Shown: one piece after another, positions 42,575 to 51,700 of the stretch
Position numbering within the stretch: position 1 is the first letter of the stretch
Layout: every line of letters begins with the position of its first letter
Origin: Agapetus fuscipes
Taxonomy: Eukaryota > Arthropoda > Insecta > Trichoptera > Glossosomatidae
Assembly (NCBI GenBank): GCA_951799405.1
Contig: OX637332.1
Span: 5,027,001 to 5,091,000, forward strand
DNA: 64,000 nt
Direction: 5' to 3'
Notes under the pieces: generated by a model
Told to the model about the DNA's origin: nothing
The model's database searches: none
What the model saw: only the letters and a program-made list of their open reading frames with translations
Position numbers and translations under genes: made by a program

Positions 42575-42888
42575 GATGATAATAATAATAATAAAAGGCC
42601 GATTTATTTGGTGAGCGCTGTTTTCGTGTGAATCACACCTCAAGAGCCCTCTACAACCCATGTCGTCGCTGTAGAAAGCGCCAATTCTCAAGCAAGACCC
42701 AGTTGATGTAAGGCTGGATGGACCCCTTTAGTGACCGGTCTTTGGCAAAGGTTGTATGATTTTTTCAACCCAGCGAAGAGCATATTTTAAAATATAAATG
42801 GTATAGTTTTTCGTGCTCTCTCGGGATTGGAACCCACTACATTCCAATCACGAGTCCGAAGTGTTAACCGCTAGACTTAAAAGGCTGT
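42575..42888 (-). repeat. SINE-C copy, full length
   Basis: Tail AATAATAATAATAAAAGGCC, then GGTGAGCGCTGTTTTCGTG, ATTCTCAAGCAAGACCCAG and the tRNA-like head read on the minus strand (GTGGGTTCCAATCCCGAG). Trinucleotide AAT tail. Confidence 0.9.
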
Positions 42889-43077
42889 TGACAATTATGG
42901 GAAATCCTAGAGAAATGGGAAATCAGCGACTTTTTGCATCCAAATTGGACGATTTTCCGTTAATTTTACTTTGTATCGTATAAAACGGTGGGGTAAAGTC
43001 ATCGATGTAAATAAAATACATTAGGTCGATGGGTAGTCATTTTTTGTAAAAAGAGGGCAAGAGTTCACAATAAGCTT

Positions 43078-43135
43078 GGATTAAACTTTTCTGTTATAAG
43101 TACACCTGTAGCATGTGTAAACGCGAACTTCAAAA
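43078..43135 (+). repeat. rep-A internal fragment
   Basis: ATAAGTACACCTGTAGCATG and TGTAAACGCGAACTTC only. The 42889-43077 spacer is unrecognised. Confidence 0.55.
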
Positions 43136-43452
43136 ACAAGTACACAATTGTGTTTTTCATAATCTTGAAAACGAACGTAATTTTTTTTTAAATATTCAAA
43201 GTAAAAAATGTGCTATAAATAAGTTATTTGTTATGCTCAATTAAATTTTATACGAAATTTAGATGCATCGTTTCAGTACTTATGTAGGTATAAGAAAATA
43301 TAACAGTTAAGTTGCTGTTCGTATTTTTCATTGAACTGTAAAAGAATATAAGAAAAATAAAACATAAAATACAAATATATGTATTTTTATATTCGAACTA
43401 ATCCAATAAACAATAAAATACATTCGAATAATACTTTAATAGGTTTGTCTAC

Positions 43453-43668
43453 TCTATAATCTAAGTTGCAAAGATATATTAACATTTAAAATTCATGTTA
43501 AAGGCATGCCCGCATGTGTAAGCTCCTGTGTACTCAAAAATTAAAATCCAAACCTCGAATGAACATAAACTCTTTCAGACCTTTTCTGAAACATGGGTGA
43601 TGTTGGAAAAATTAACCATTTTTTACAGTATAGTTGGTCAGTCTCATATCAACATATAAGTCAAGGAA
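43453..43668 (-). repeat. rep-A copy with central deletion
   Basis: Tail TCTATAATCTAAGTTGC to head ATCAACATATAAGTCAAGG. About 40 bp around the palindrome are missing. Confidence 0.85.
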
Positions 43669-44071
43669 TTGTGTATTAACACTGTGAATTTGTTTATTTT
43701 TGAAATATTTTTAAATGTTTTTAATGATTCAGTACATAATTTTTGTTATACATTGTATTTTTTGCTTTGGGGTAGGTAGTTATAGGCGGCGCTTGAAACA
43801 TTTACAAAAAGCTAACATGAATTTTGATGATCATTATCCTTTACGAGGGCTCGCGAGGATGCGGAGGGGAGGTCAGTCAACTCTTTAACAGTCTGGACGA
43901 ATTAGAAGGTCTTTTCTCTCTGTTGAAAACAAGTCGACGACCTCCATGGCAATAATATCAACTTTTGCCGTCGGAATACGCCAGAAACCGGAAAGGATGA
44001 CCTCCCCACGTCGCCGACATTCCGACTCATCTTTTTTTGTGTTGTTTTTCTTTTTCTCACCGCATTTTCTT

Positions 44072-44180
44072 TATGATGCCCCTTTCGTGTGAAAATTGTG
44101 TAAATTGAGGAATACGCGCCGTTGGATTTTTTAATTTTTTTTATAGCTTGTTGATAGGACAACATTTTCATACTTGGATA
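44072..44180 (+). repeat. Direct duplication, left member
   Basis: GATGCCCCTTTCGTGTGAAA through CACATTTTCATACTTGGATATT. It recurs at 44512-44620 on the other side of a rep-A copy. The 43669-44071 stretch has a minus-strand frame that I do not recognise. Confidence 0.8.
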
Positions 44181-44257
44181 TTGATTTAGTTTTTTATGTC
44201 CATGTATATATTGTTATTTTTATGCTTTGATTTAAAAAAAATGTAATTTGTCATGTA

Positions 44258-44513
44258 TGTTCCTTGACTTATAGGTTGTTATGCGGCTGACCACCCATAA
44301 TATAAAAATTGGTTCACTTTGCCAATGTCACCCCTGTTTCAGGGAAGGACGGCAAGAGTTGCAAGGCTTATGTTCATTTAAGATTGGGTTTTTATATTGT
44401 AGGTCCACATGCGGCATGTGTTAGCGCGAAATTATACATATCTGCTTGTGGGAATGCATTTAGTATAAATCTTAAATGATATATATCTTTGCAGCTTAGA
44501 TTAGATTAGATTA
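44258..44513 (+). repeat. rep-A copy, full length
   Basis: Head TTCCTTGACTTATAGGTTG to tail TTAGATTAGATTAGATTAG. Perfect CACATGCGGCATGTG palindrome. It is flanked by the two members of a direct duplication. Confidence 0.92.
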
Positions 44514-44620
44514 GATGCCCCTTTCGTCTGAAAATTGTAAATTGAGGTATTCGCGCCGTTGGAAAATGATTTTTTTATAGCTTGTTGATAGGACAACATT
44601 TTCATACTTGGATATTGTAC
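44512..44620 (+). repeat. Direct duplication, right member
   Basis: GATGCCCCTTTCGTCTGAAA through CACATTTTCATACTTGGATATT. It is about 90 percent identical by eye to 44072-44180 apart from short indels. Confidence 0.8.
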
Positions 44621-45102
44621 AATTTTATTTTGAATGCACTTCTTGCATCATAAGAAAATTACTTGAAAATTTTGTCATTTCAAAAATATAATTACTTTTC
44701 AAAACGTTACTTATTTTTCTGTTGAATTTAGGCTAACTTATTTATGGCAAGAATATTTTATTTATTAAATACTAGCTGCCCCGACAGAGGTTGTCCTGAC
44801 AAAGTAGCAATCATTTTCGCAGTGATTTTTCGTGTGAAGTATAAAATTATTAAATTAGTAATAATTATACTTATAATTAATTAATTTTAATTAAATTAAT
44901 TATTATTTAAATATTAATTATAAGTATAATTATTAATAATTTAATAATTTTATATTATATAAAATGGTCTAAAATCTATAAAAATAATGTATAATTATTT
45001 AATATCTAAGTAGTTGAAGGAAAGCGGTGAAAGTTAAAAGGAAACGTGGATGAAAAAATGTGTGAAAAAGGTGATGGATATGAATGAATTGAAAGAGGTA
45101 AA
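44621..45102. other. AT-rich spacer with an inverted repeat
   Basis: 44845-44955 contains AAATTATTAAATTAGTAATAAT and related AT-only inverted blocks (TTATAATTAATT, ATTATAAGTATAATTA). A short LINE-like phrase AGCTGCCCCGACAGAGGTTG lies at 44774. No gene. Confidence 0.45.
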
Positions 45103-45398
45103 TTAATAAGAATAATGTTAGGATGATTTATTTGGTGAGCGCTGTTTTTGTGTGAATCACAACCTCAAGAGTCCTCTGCCAGCTTGACCGTCGCCGCAGA
45201 AAGCGCCAATCCTCAAGCGAAGCCCAGTTGCTGTAAGGCTGGATGGAACGGTCTTTGGTAAAAGTATATGAAATTTTCACCATATTTATAGCATATTTGA
45301 AAATATTATTGGTGTATTTTTGGTGCTCTACCGGGATTCGAACCCACAACCTACCATTTACGAGTCAGAAATGTTAACCACTAGATTACAGACCGGTC
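45103..45398 (-). repeat. SINE-C copy, full length
   Basis: From TTATTTGGTGAGCGCTGTTT to the minus-strand head GACCGGTCTGTAATCTAGTG, with the B-box-like GGTTCGAATCCCGG. Confidence 0.9.
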
Positions 45399-45439
45399 AA
45401 ATGTAGGCAGCTCTGGACACCCCTAGCGGAATGGCGACA

Positions 45440-45760
45440 GAGTTACAGTTACCCTTAAGGTGGCGATATAATAATGGTTATCGAGGTGAGCGTGCTCGCT
45501 GTTCGGACTCCGTGCTCGCCCGAACCGCTTGGACTACTGCGTCGTAAGCGATGCAAAACCGGACAAACCACATTCCGGCAAAACCGCACCGGTGCACCGT
45601 GCACCAGAGTACTAGGAACGCCTGTGATCATTGCGTTATCATATAGAGGAGTAGAAAGTAGCTTACGCCATTGATGCATACCGTGCAGCACAGAACTGGC
45701 AAAATGGCAGTTTGGAGATAAACGAATGCTGCAGATCCTGTGTGTAAGTACTGCGTTTTT
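45440..45760. other. GC-richer segment, not assigned
   Basis: A minus-strand frame of 106 codons and a plus-strand frame of 66 codons overlap here. The sequence includes GGTGCACCGTGCACC, a self-complementary block at 45590-45604. No product recognised. Confidence 0.35.
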
Positions 45761-45881
45761 CCTTAAATAAAACACATAGTTCTAACAAAAACAAACATGG
45801 AATTTTTTTTTTGTATATTAAGCCCAGGAGATGTCATTTTTGCAAAAAAGTGAACATGTCAAAAGTGTCAATTACTGCATT

Positions 45882-46162
45882 GGGGCCGTCCACAAATTAT
45901 GTCATCGATTTTGACCGATTTCCCCCCCCCCCCCCCCTTACAATCATTATCTAATGATCCCCCCCCCCCCCTCTGGCTGTCATAATGGATGAACTTAACA
46001 ATTAATAATGTTATATTACTTACATAATATTTTGTATATTTTGTAGAAATTGGTATTTACAAGAACGACGTCACTTCTGGTACTCGTACATCATTTGCCA
46101 TCATCCTCAGACCAGACTCTCCCCCCACCTAATTGCGAATGACGTAATATATGGACAGCCCC
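45882..46162. mobile_element. MITE-3 copy 2 with long C tracts
   Basis: Ends GGGGCCGTCCACAAATTATG and ATATATGGACAGCCCC, flanked by ATT (45879-45881 and 46163-46165). It is colinear with 40485-40775 when reverse complemented, including TGGTACTCGTACATCATTTG. Confidence 0.82.
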
Positions 46163-46224
46163 ATTTGCAATTAGCAGGGCAGACTGTTGTCCTCAGTCCT
46201 GTCAAAAACAACAGTTTAAACAAT

Positions 46225-46258
46225 ACTTTATAACAGTCCTTCGGACTGCTATAAAGTA
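46225..46258. other. Stable hairpin with TTC(G) loop
   Basis: ACTTTATAACAGTCC pairs with GGACTGCTATAAAGT with a single mismatch around a TTC loop. It lies 130 bp before the Transib-like element. No T tract suggests a terminator. Confidence 0.6.
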
Positions 46259-46388
46259 AAAACATGTTCTTACATGAAGACTATACAGGGGAAGAACAAG
46301 GAATGTCAGTTGAAGAACATTATGAGTGAATGAAAATTCTAAATTTGAAATCATGGTTATGGCTTATCACAAAGAAACGGAAACACCG

Positions 46389-46421
46389 CACAGACAAGTA
46401 TTTCTACCCAAAACGTGGCCA
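46389..46421 (+). repeat. Transib-like left terminal inverted repeat
   Basis: CACAGACAAGTATTTCTACC is followed by C (T in the right copy) and AAAACGTGGCCA. Similarity to the other end fades after position 33. Confidence 0.92.
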
Positions 46422-46655
46422 TAAATCAAAATTTTCAACTTTCACTCCTAGCGGCAACATTGTGTCCCAAAGCAGGATAGATAACGTGACCACCCTTAAA
46501 TGAACTCGTTACCCGAATTGGTCACCCCAGTCCGTGGCAGCACCAGTCGGAACCTAGAACTCGCAGATGACGTTCATTTTTTTTCGCGACATTTCACAAA
46601 CAACTGTTCTTTTGCTGTGTGTTTTCGTATGTTAAAAGTGAATACTGTGACAAAA

Positions 46656-48246
46656 ATGAATATGGATATCGTAGATCAGGGTATGTACAGTATTTTGAAT
46701 GTTAATTTATTTGTGTTTCAATCTTTGTTCAATCATATCGAGTAGTTTAACTATTTACTTAAAATATTTTATCTTTTTCGTCTTTTTGAACAAACATTAG
46801 TCTTTTTGAATATATGCAACAGCCCGCAACAGTATCAGACCTACTTGGCATTATACTTTAATATATCTTCTATTACTCCAGCTATCAAAAACATTCACAA
46901 GTTTTCACATCGCAGAAAAAAATACTTATGAACCCACCCTTTAGTGGTGATTCTAAATAACACATTTTTGTATTGTTGCAGACATTGCTCATTCTGTCGT
47001 GTCTATGAGCAGAAAACAGCTACATGAGTTGGTTAGAAGAAGTTCTCAACGATTGCTTGACAGAAAAATCGAAGATTTAACTGAAAAAATCGTGGATTTA
47101 ACAAAGTGTCCTCCTAAAAAAATGGATGACCTTCAAAAAATTATAAAGGTGTTCAAAGTTGTGTATCAACGAAAATGGCTTGCGTGTAATAGTACCGAAG
47201 CTCGTTTCCTAGAAAATAACAACGAATGGCTTAGCGAAGAAATTGCACTACCTGCTGGACCGATTCCCGGAAGTTCGAAAGGCCGCCCGAGTAAAGAATT
47301 CTGGGAATCCAGTGATCGAACAAAGCGTCGCAAAACAATGGATCTTCGAAATAATGTGCCCGTTGAAGAACTAACATACGCTGCACAAATGAGTCAAAGG
47401 TCAGCGGGTAACAAGGATGTCGCTAAGGTGATACAAGAAGTGACCAAATCTCCAACGAGGGCTATGAAATTCCGTAAAGTAGCTATGATTCGTAGTAAAA
47501 CCAAAACTACCAGGAAACATACTCCAGAGGTAGCTTTGAGCATATACGTCGAAGCTAGTATGACTGTTAGTCAATACGAGGTCATTCATCAGGCCAACAA
47601 AGAGGTATATCCATGCTATACCTATGTACAAAGGGCTAAAGATGATTGTTACCCACCAAAAAACGTCAGTGAGACAGTTGCATAAGGGAAACTTCAAGAT
47701 TTAGTGGATCACACATCATCACAACTCTGTAAATATTTGGAACCAGTTATCCAACAGTGTTTTCAGTACACAGACACAGTTTTAACCCTTATATATAAGT
47801 GGGGGTGTGATGGATCAACTCAAACACAATACAAACAAAAATTCGAAGAAGACGCCAATAGTGATGCCAACATATTTATGAGTTCTCTTGTGCCCCTTCG
47901 TCTGATGTGTGCAGATAAAATTATATGGCAAAATATTCAACCATCATCACCAAGGTATTGCAGACCAATACGGATCCGTTATGTCAAGGAAGACAGAGAT
48001 ATAACCAATGAAGAAATCAACTACATTGAAAACCAGGCCCGAAATCTTCAAGTAACTAATGTAACTAATACATTAAGAGTAAACCATGTACTTCTTCCAA
48101 CAATGGTCGATGGAAAAGTGTGCAACGCAGCCACTAATACTGCTTCCAAATTGCGTTGCTACATATGCGGTAAAACTTCGAAGAATTTTAACGATTTGTC
48201 ATCTACAAACCTGGAAAATCCTGCGACATTGAAAAAATCTTTTTAG
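46656..48246 (+). pseudogene. RAG1/Transib-type transposase, one nonsense codon, C-terminus absent
   Basis: Exon 1 may start at ATG 46656 (context CAAAAATGA; in-frame ATGs also at 46629 and 46500) and ends at donor GGTATGT (46680/46681). The acceptor TATTGTTGCAG ends at 46981. Splicing joins ...IVDQ to D+IAHSVVSMSRKQL in frame. The frame runs to TAA at 47683-47685, and the same frame continues open to TAG at 48244-48246, about 428 codons in all. The N-part is basic (PGSSKGRPSKEFW, RTKRRK). The core has KWGCDGSTQTQYKQKF (catalytic-type Asp at 47809), SSLVPLRLM, WQNIQPSSPRYCRPIRIRY, LLPTMVDGKVCNA (second Asp at 48109) and RCYICG (CxxC). The Asp spacing of 100 and CxxC at +16/+19 parallel RAG1 (108; +19/+22, from memory). 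The third catalytic residue region is missing. Function, if any, would be DNA binding or dominant interference rather than transposition. Confidence 0.85.
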
Positions 48247-48536
48247 TTAAAATAAGTTATTCATAGGATGTGCTACTTATTGATTGTTAGTTTTATTTAA
48301 TATGTGTTTTGTATTCCCTTTATGTACCTAACATAAGATCATATTTAGATATACCTGTGTGGATTAAAATAAAAAATAAAAATAATAAATATTTGCCAAA
48401 GACTTACTTTTTTATTTTTCGTAAAATTAAGTAGGTAGGTACGTGGTAGGTACCTAATTTGCAGTGCTACATCATTCAAATCACGTTTTTAGTCATTTGG
48501 TACCCTGTTGACATAAAAAAAGTGACAAAATATTTT

Positions 48537-48569
48537 TGGCCACGTTTTAGGTAGAAATACTTGTCTGTG
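48537..48569 (-). repeat. Transib-like right terminal inverted repeat
   Basis: The reverse complement of the left end with one C/T difference. It is followed at once by the target duplication CACCG. Confidence 0.92.
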
Positions 48570-48639
48570 CACCGCCATAAACTGTGATAGTGACTGTTGT
48601 TGCATTACAAATTTTGCAGAGCCTTAGATACACACAGAT

Positions 48640-48862
48640 GCATACTGTAAAAAATGGTTCACTTTGCCAATGTCACCTCTGTTTCAGGGAATGTCGGCAA
48701 GAGTTGCAGGGCTTATGTTCATTTGAGGTTTGGATTTTATTTGTAAGTACACAATCAGCATTTGTAAGCGCGAACTACACGTGTTTGTTTGTGGGCATAC
48801 ATCTGAGAGCTTTGAATGAATATATCCTTGCAACTTAGGTTATAGATTATAGATATATAGCT
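48640..48862 (+). repeat. rep-A copy, head missing
   Basis: Starts GCATACTGTAAAAAATGG and ends GCAACTTAGGTTATAGATTAT. It begins about 65 bp beyond the Transib-like element. Confidence 0.9.
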
Positions 48863-49260
48863 ACTAGATTTTACTTTTTTCTTACGAATTTATTTTCTTA
48901 TTTTTGCTGACATTCCTTGTTTTTCCCCTGTAGGTAGGTACTCTTCACATGTGTGATCCTGTATTTGAGTGCTTTTTCCATTGTGTTTTTCGACACCCAA
49001 TAATTACTGACGCAATAATGTCTTAAAATAATGCCTTCAAAGTTTAAAAATTGTCAAAATTTCCTATCAAAAGATTTATAATGCGTGCGCACAATGTTCT
49101 TGCAGGAATGAATATCAACTCTGCCAACATTCTGAAAACATCCAAGTTTTTTTGTACACAACTAAATGACACAGTGAAGATCTTTGTTCTCTTTCTAACT
49201 AAGGACCATTTTCGTAAGCAAGTTGAAACAGATGCATAATATCTATTTTCGTTAAAATTT
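48863..49260. other. No feature recognised
   Basis: Two overlapping frames on opposite strands (49044-49295) have no recognisable product. AT-rich. Confidence 0.4.
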
Positions 49261-49700
49261 GTCGGTGTTATGGCCGAGGGGGCCAAGTGGGCCAATCGTT
49301 CTAGCGTGTTTGGAATGGAATAACGTTGGTTTGATCCCCGCTTGGGTCATTTGAACATTTGACCATTTGACCCTGGTTCAACAGATGTTATTGAGTAATT
49401 ATTAATTAATATAATTCATTAAAATAAACAATAATGAATTTTTATTTGATGATATTCTACACTATGTGAGTGTGGAGATCAGCAAACTATGGAGCACCTG
49501 CGGTGTTGTCCCTCCTGTCCGACAAGCTGCTCCATGGATGATCTCTTTGCGGGAAACCAAAGAGCTGCAGACATTGCTCGTTACTGGGCCAATACGGCGT
49601 GAAGCTGACACGAAGAAGAAGAATCGATGATATTAATACCTGTTTCTGGCCAGGCAGAATAGTTGGTGAATTGCATTCCTCTTCTAAAATCTATTTTTAT
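49261..49700 (+). repeat. SINE-L copy split by a retrotransposon fragment
   Basis: Head TGTTATGGCCGAGGGGGCC (A-box-like, Leu/Ser tRNA style) and GGTTTGATCCCCG (B-box-like), then CCCTGGTTCAACAGATG. After the inserted RT fragment it resumes with TTTCTGGCCAGGCAGAATAG and GTGAATTGCATTCC to an A-rich tail. Confidence 0.75.
49457..49625 (+). mobile_element. 169-bp 5'-truncated non-LTR insertion with 9-bp target duplication
   Basis: Flanked by GATGATATT (49448-49456 and 49626-49634). It encodes CECGDQQTMEHLRCCP to RYWANTA and a GAA-type tail. By eye it differs from the 3' part of 31022-31445 at about four to six positions, so both derive from one family. Confidence 0.9.
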
Positions 49701-50034
49701 AAAAAAATATAAATATATAATAATAATTTTTAGTCCACATATATCACAAGTCATGGAATAATGATTAGGCGGACCTGCATTCTCGGCGCTTTGCAGTGTG
49801 TGCGTCCGAAACGGAACGATAGCGATATAATATCATGTGTATCGATGTCAACCATCGGCAGTCGGAAATATTCATAGATTTACGGTTCTGGACAGCGTTA
49901 GCAGCGGTTCATCAATGAGGCCAAGTAGTTTATAATGTCTCCATGATCACCCCGGACATACGTGGCTGGAGAGCAAAGGTGATGGGACAGGCAAGAGTGG
50001 AGGAGAACCCTGGATTCAGCCAAGGCTGATTATT
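49701..50034. other. Unassigned
   Basis: The GC-richer segment 49790-49930 and a plus-strand phrase RGWRAKVMGQARVEENPG (about 49966) could be a retroelement scrap. I cannot assign it. Confidence 0.3.
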
Positions 50035-50150
50035 CCGGTCAATAGCTCAGTTGGTAGAGTGCTTGCATTCCATGCCGTGGGCTCGGGTTCGAATCCCACC
50101 GAGTGTGTCAGAAATGATTTTCCGTTGCGGTGTTTATTTCAACCCCGTCC
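50035..50150 (+). repeat. SINE-B 5' part
   Basis: A very well preserved tRNA-like head (TAGCTCAGTTGGTAGAG; GGGTTCGAATCCCACCG) and GTGTCAGAAATGATTTTCCG, truncated after GTTTATTTCAACCCCG. Confidence 0.9.
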
Positions 50151-50244
50151 AATTCAAAATCGTCCATTCGAAAGCATCTTATTAAAAAATGATACGCAAA
50201 ACCGAAGTAATATTTAAAACAACAATAAGTGGAACATCTTACTT

Positions 50245-50365
50245 AGTCATTATTTAAAAATTAAATTGGATAAAAACAGAGTTTTAATTCACTTATTTCT
50301 ATCTTTTTTTGTTTGCTCAAACATTTTCGCCTAATGAGGCATCTTCAGGAGCAGAATGGTTACAA
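50245..50365 (-). repeat. rep-P copy
   Basis: ATTAAATTGGATAAAAACAG, TCACTTATTTCTATC and CGCCTAATGAGGCATCTTC. On the minus strand CTGAAGA, TGCCT/AGGC stem and GAAAATG. It parallels 41215-41362. Confidence 0.6.
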
Positions 50366-50683
50366 ATATTTATAGATATAAATGAATCTTTTTTAGTAAT
50401 TAACTTTTACGTGTGAGGTCTGTCTCGTCCAAGTCACGCCTCAAGGCGCCTCTCTCCTGCGTCCATATTAATTGATCGTTTTCTTGGCACCAACATTCGA
50501 ATCAAACAACCATGATTGACACCTCAGTTCTAATCGCAAAACAAACTACAATACATACAGACGAGTGGTATCTTAAACAGGCTTGAAACTGAACAAGAGG
50601 CACACTCTTAAATAATCTCATTGATTTTCAGCACGATATTTTGCAAAAAAAAAACAACTCAGTTATTCAAGGAAGAGTGAGTT

Positions 50684-50928
50684 CGTTGACTTGTAGGTTA
50701 GCTTGAGGCTGACCACCCTTTCTGTAAAAATATGTCACCCCTGTTTCAGGGAAGGTCGGCAAAAGTTGCAGGATGTATGCTCATTTGAGATTGGGTTTTT
50801 ATGTTGTAAGTCCACATGCGGCATGTGTAAGCGCGAACTTATACATGTCTGCTTGTGGAAATGCATTTAATATGAACCTTAAATGTAATATATTATCTTT
50901 GCAACTCAGATTATAGATTATTATAGTG
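50684..50928 (+). repeat. rep-A copy, full length
   Basis: Head TTCGTTGACTTGTAGGTTAG to tail CAACTCAGATTATAGATTAT. Perfect CACATGCGGCATGTG palindrome. About 15 bp are missing near TTCACTTTGCC. Confidence 0.9.
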
Positions 50929-51440
50929 TACACAAACTAAAACTTAAAAATTCTTACGTATTTGACTTAATGTCGCTCATGTGCGAGAATTGAAAGAAAT
51001 GTAAAAATGTAAGATGCACAAAACAAGCAGAGAACCTCCAGATAAAAGGAATCAACAAAAAAATCGACGTGATGACAATACATTCAATTGGTCTTGTTCA
51101 AGTCAAATTCTTTATAAGATATTTTTTAAAGAGCATACCTTTTTTGTTGTTGAATTTTTTGGATGTTTTAGAAAGCTTACTAACACAATAGCAGGTGGGT
51201 GAGATTCTAGGAATTATACGGTCTATTCATGCAATTCGTGAAGGACTTAAGGAGAAGATAAAGTTTGATAATAGAGACAGGGTGACAACGACAAAAAAGA
51301 TACTGTTAGCTATCCAACTTATAAAAAAAAACTGAGCCTCTTCAACGGAATAAGATTTGGAATTTTATCTTGAATTTGCCAAAGAAATAAGTAATTAACT
51401 GAATATTAATTAGAACTTTCTATAATAACAAATTATTAAC
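50929..51440. other. No feature recognised
   Basis: AT-rich spacer. A 62-codon frame at 51014-51202 has no recognisable product. Confidence 0.4.
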
Positions 51441-51700
51441 AGAAGTATAATAATTTCTATCGTTACAAAACAGTTACTGAAGGGTAGAAGTTTATGTAAT
51501 TACAAATCTGAATCTAACAACAAAACTGAAGGGTAAAAAATAATGCAATCACAAATCAGTAACTGAAGGGTACGAAATTCTACAAATCATTAACTGAAGA
51601 GTAGACATTTCTACAAATTATTAACAGAAGGGTAGAAAATTCTGTAATTAAAAATCAGTAACTGAAGGGTAGAAAATTCTTTAGTAACAAATGATAAACG
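51441..51700. repeat. Degenerate minisatellite, about 35-45 bp units
   Basis: About seven units of the form TTACAAATCAGTAACTGAAGGGTAGAAAATTCT with length variation. Key words are ACTGAAGGGTA and ACAAATCA. No coding significance. Confidence 0.8.

Larger units (their letters stand above)
46389..48569 (+). mobile_element. Transib/RAG1-like DNA transposon, complete ends, 2181 bp
   Basis: Both ends are present. The left inverted repeat (46389-46421) and right inverted repeat (48537-48569) are 33 bp long with one mismatch, starting CACAGACAAGTATTTCTACC. The flanking target duplication is CACCG (46384-46388 and 48570-48574), perfect, 5 bp and GC-rich as Transib elements prefer. The ends begin CACA, comparable with the CACAGTG heptamer of RAG signals and CACWRTG Transib ends. 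The interior holds one two-exon transposase-like gene and an A-rich AATAAA region (48368-48390). The element is shorter than autonomous Transib elements, which need about 650 or more codons. Confidence 0.9.

Noticed and set aside
45455..45775. 106-codon minus-strand frame in a GC-richer segment
   Set aside because: No recognisable product; the overlapping plus-strand frame is equally open, so coding is not supported.
46389..48569. EnSpm/CACTA or Chapaev assignment for the 2.18-kb transposon
   Set aside because: Those make 2-4 bp duplications and start CACT or similar; here the duplication is 5 bp and the protein resembles RAG1/Transib.
48584..48838. 84-codon plus-strand frame right of the Transib-like element (and similar frames elsewhere)
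   Set aside because: It is a translation of rep-A. The same peptide-like string recurs wherever that subfamily is inserted (5.9, 13.6, 38.7 and 61.1 kb).
51441..51700. CRISPR-like array of repeats and spacers
   Set aside because: Units are degenerate and spacers are variants of one another; the genome is eukaryotic.
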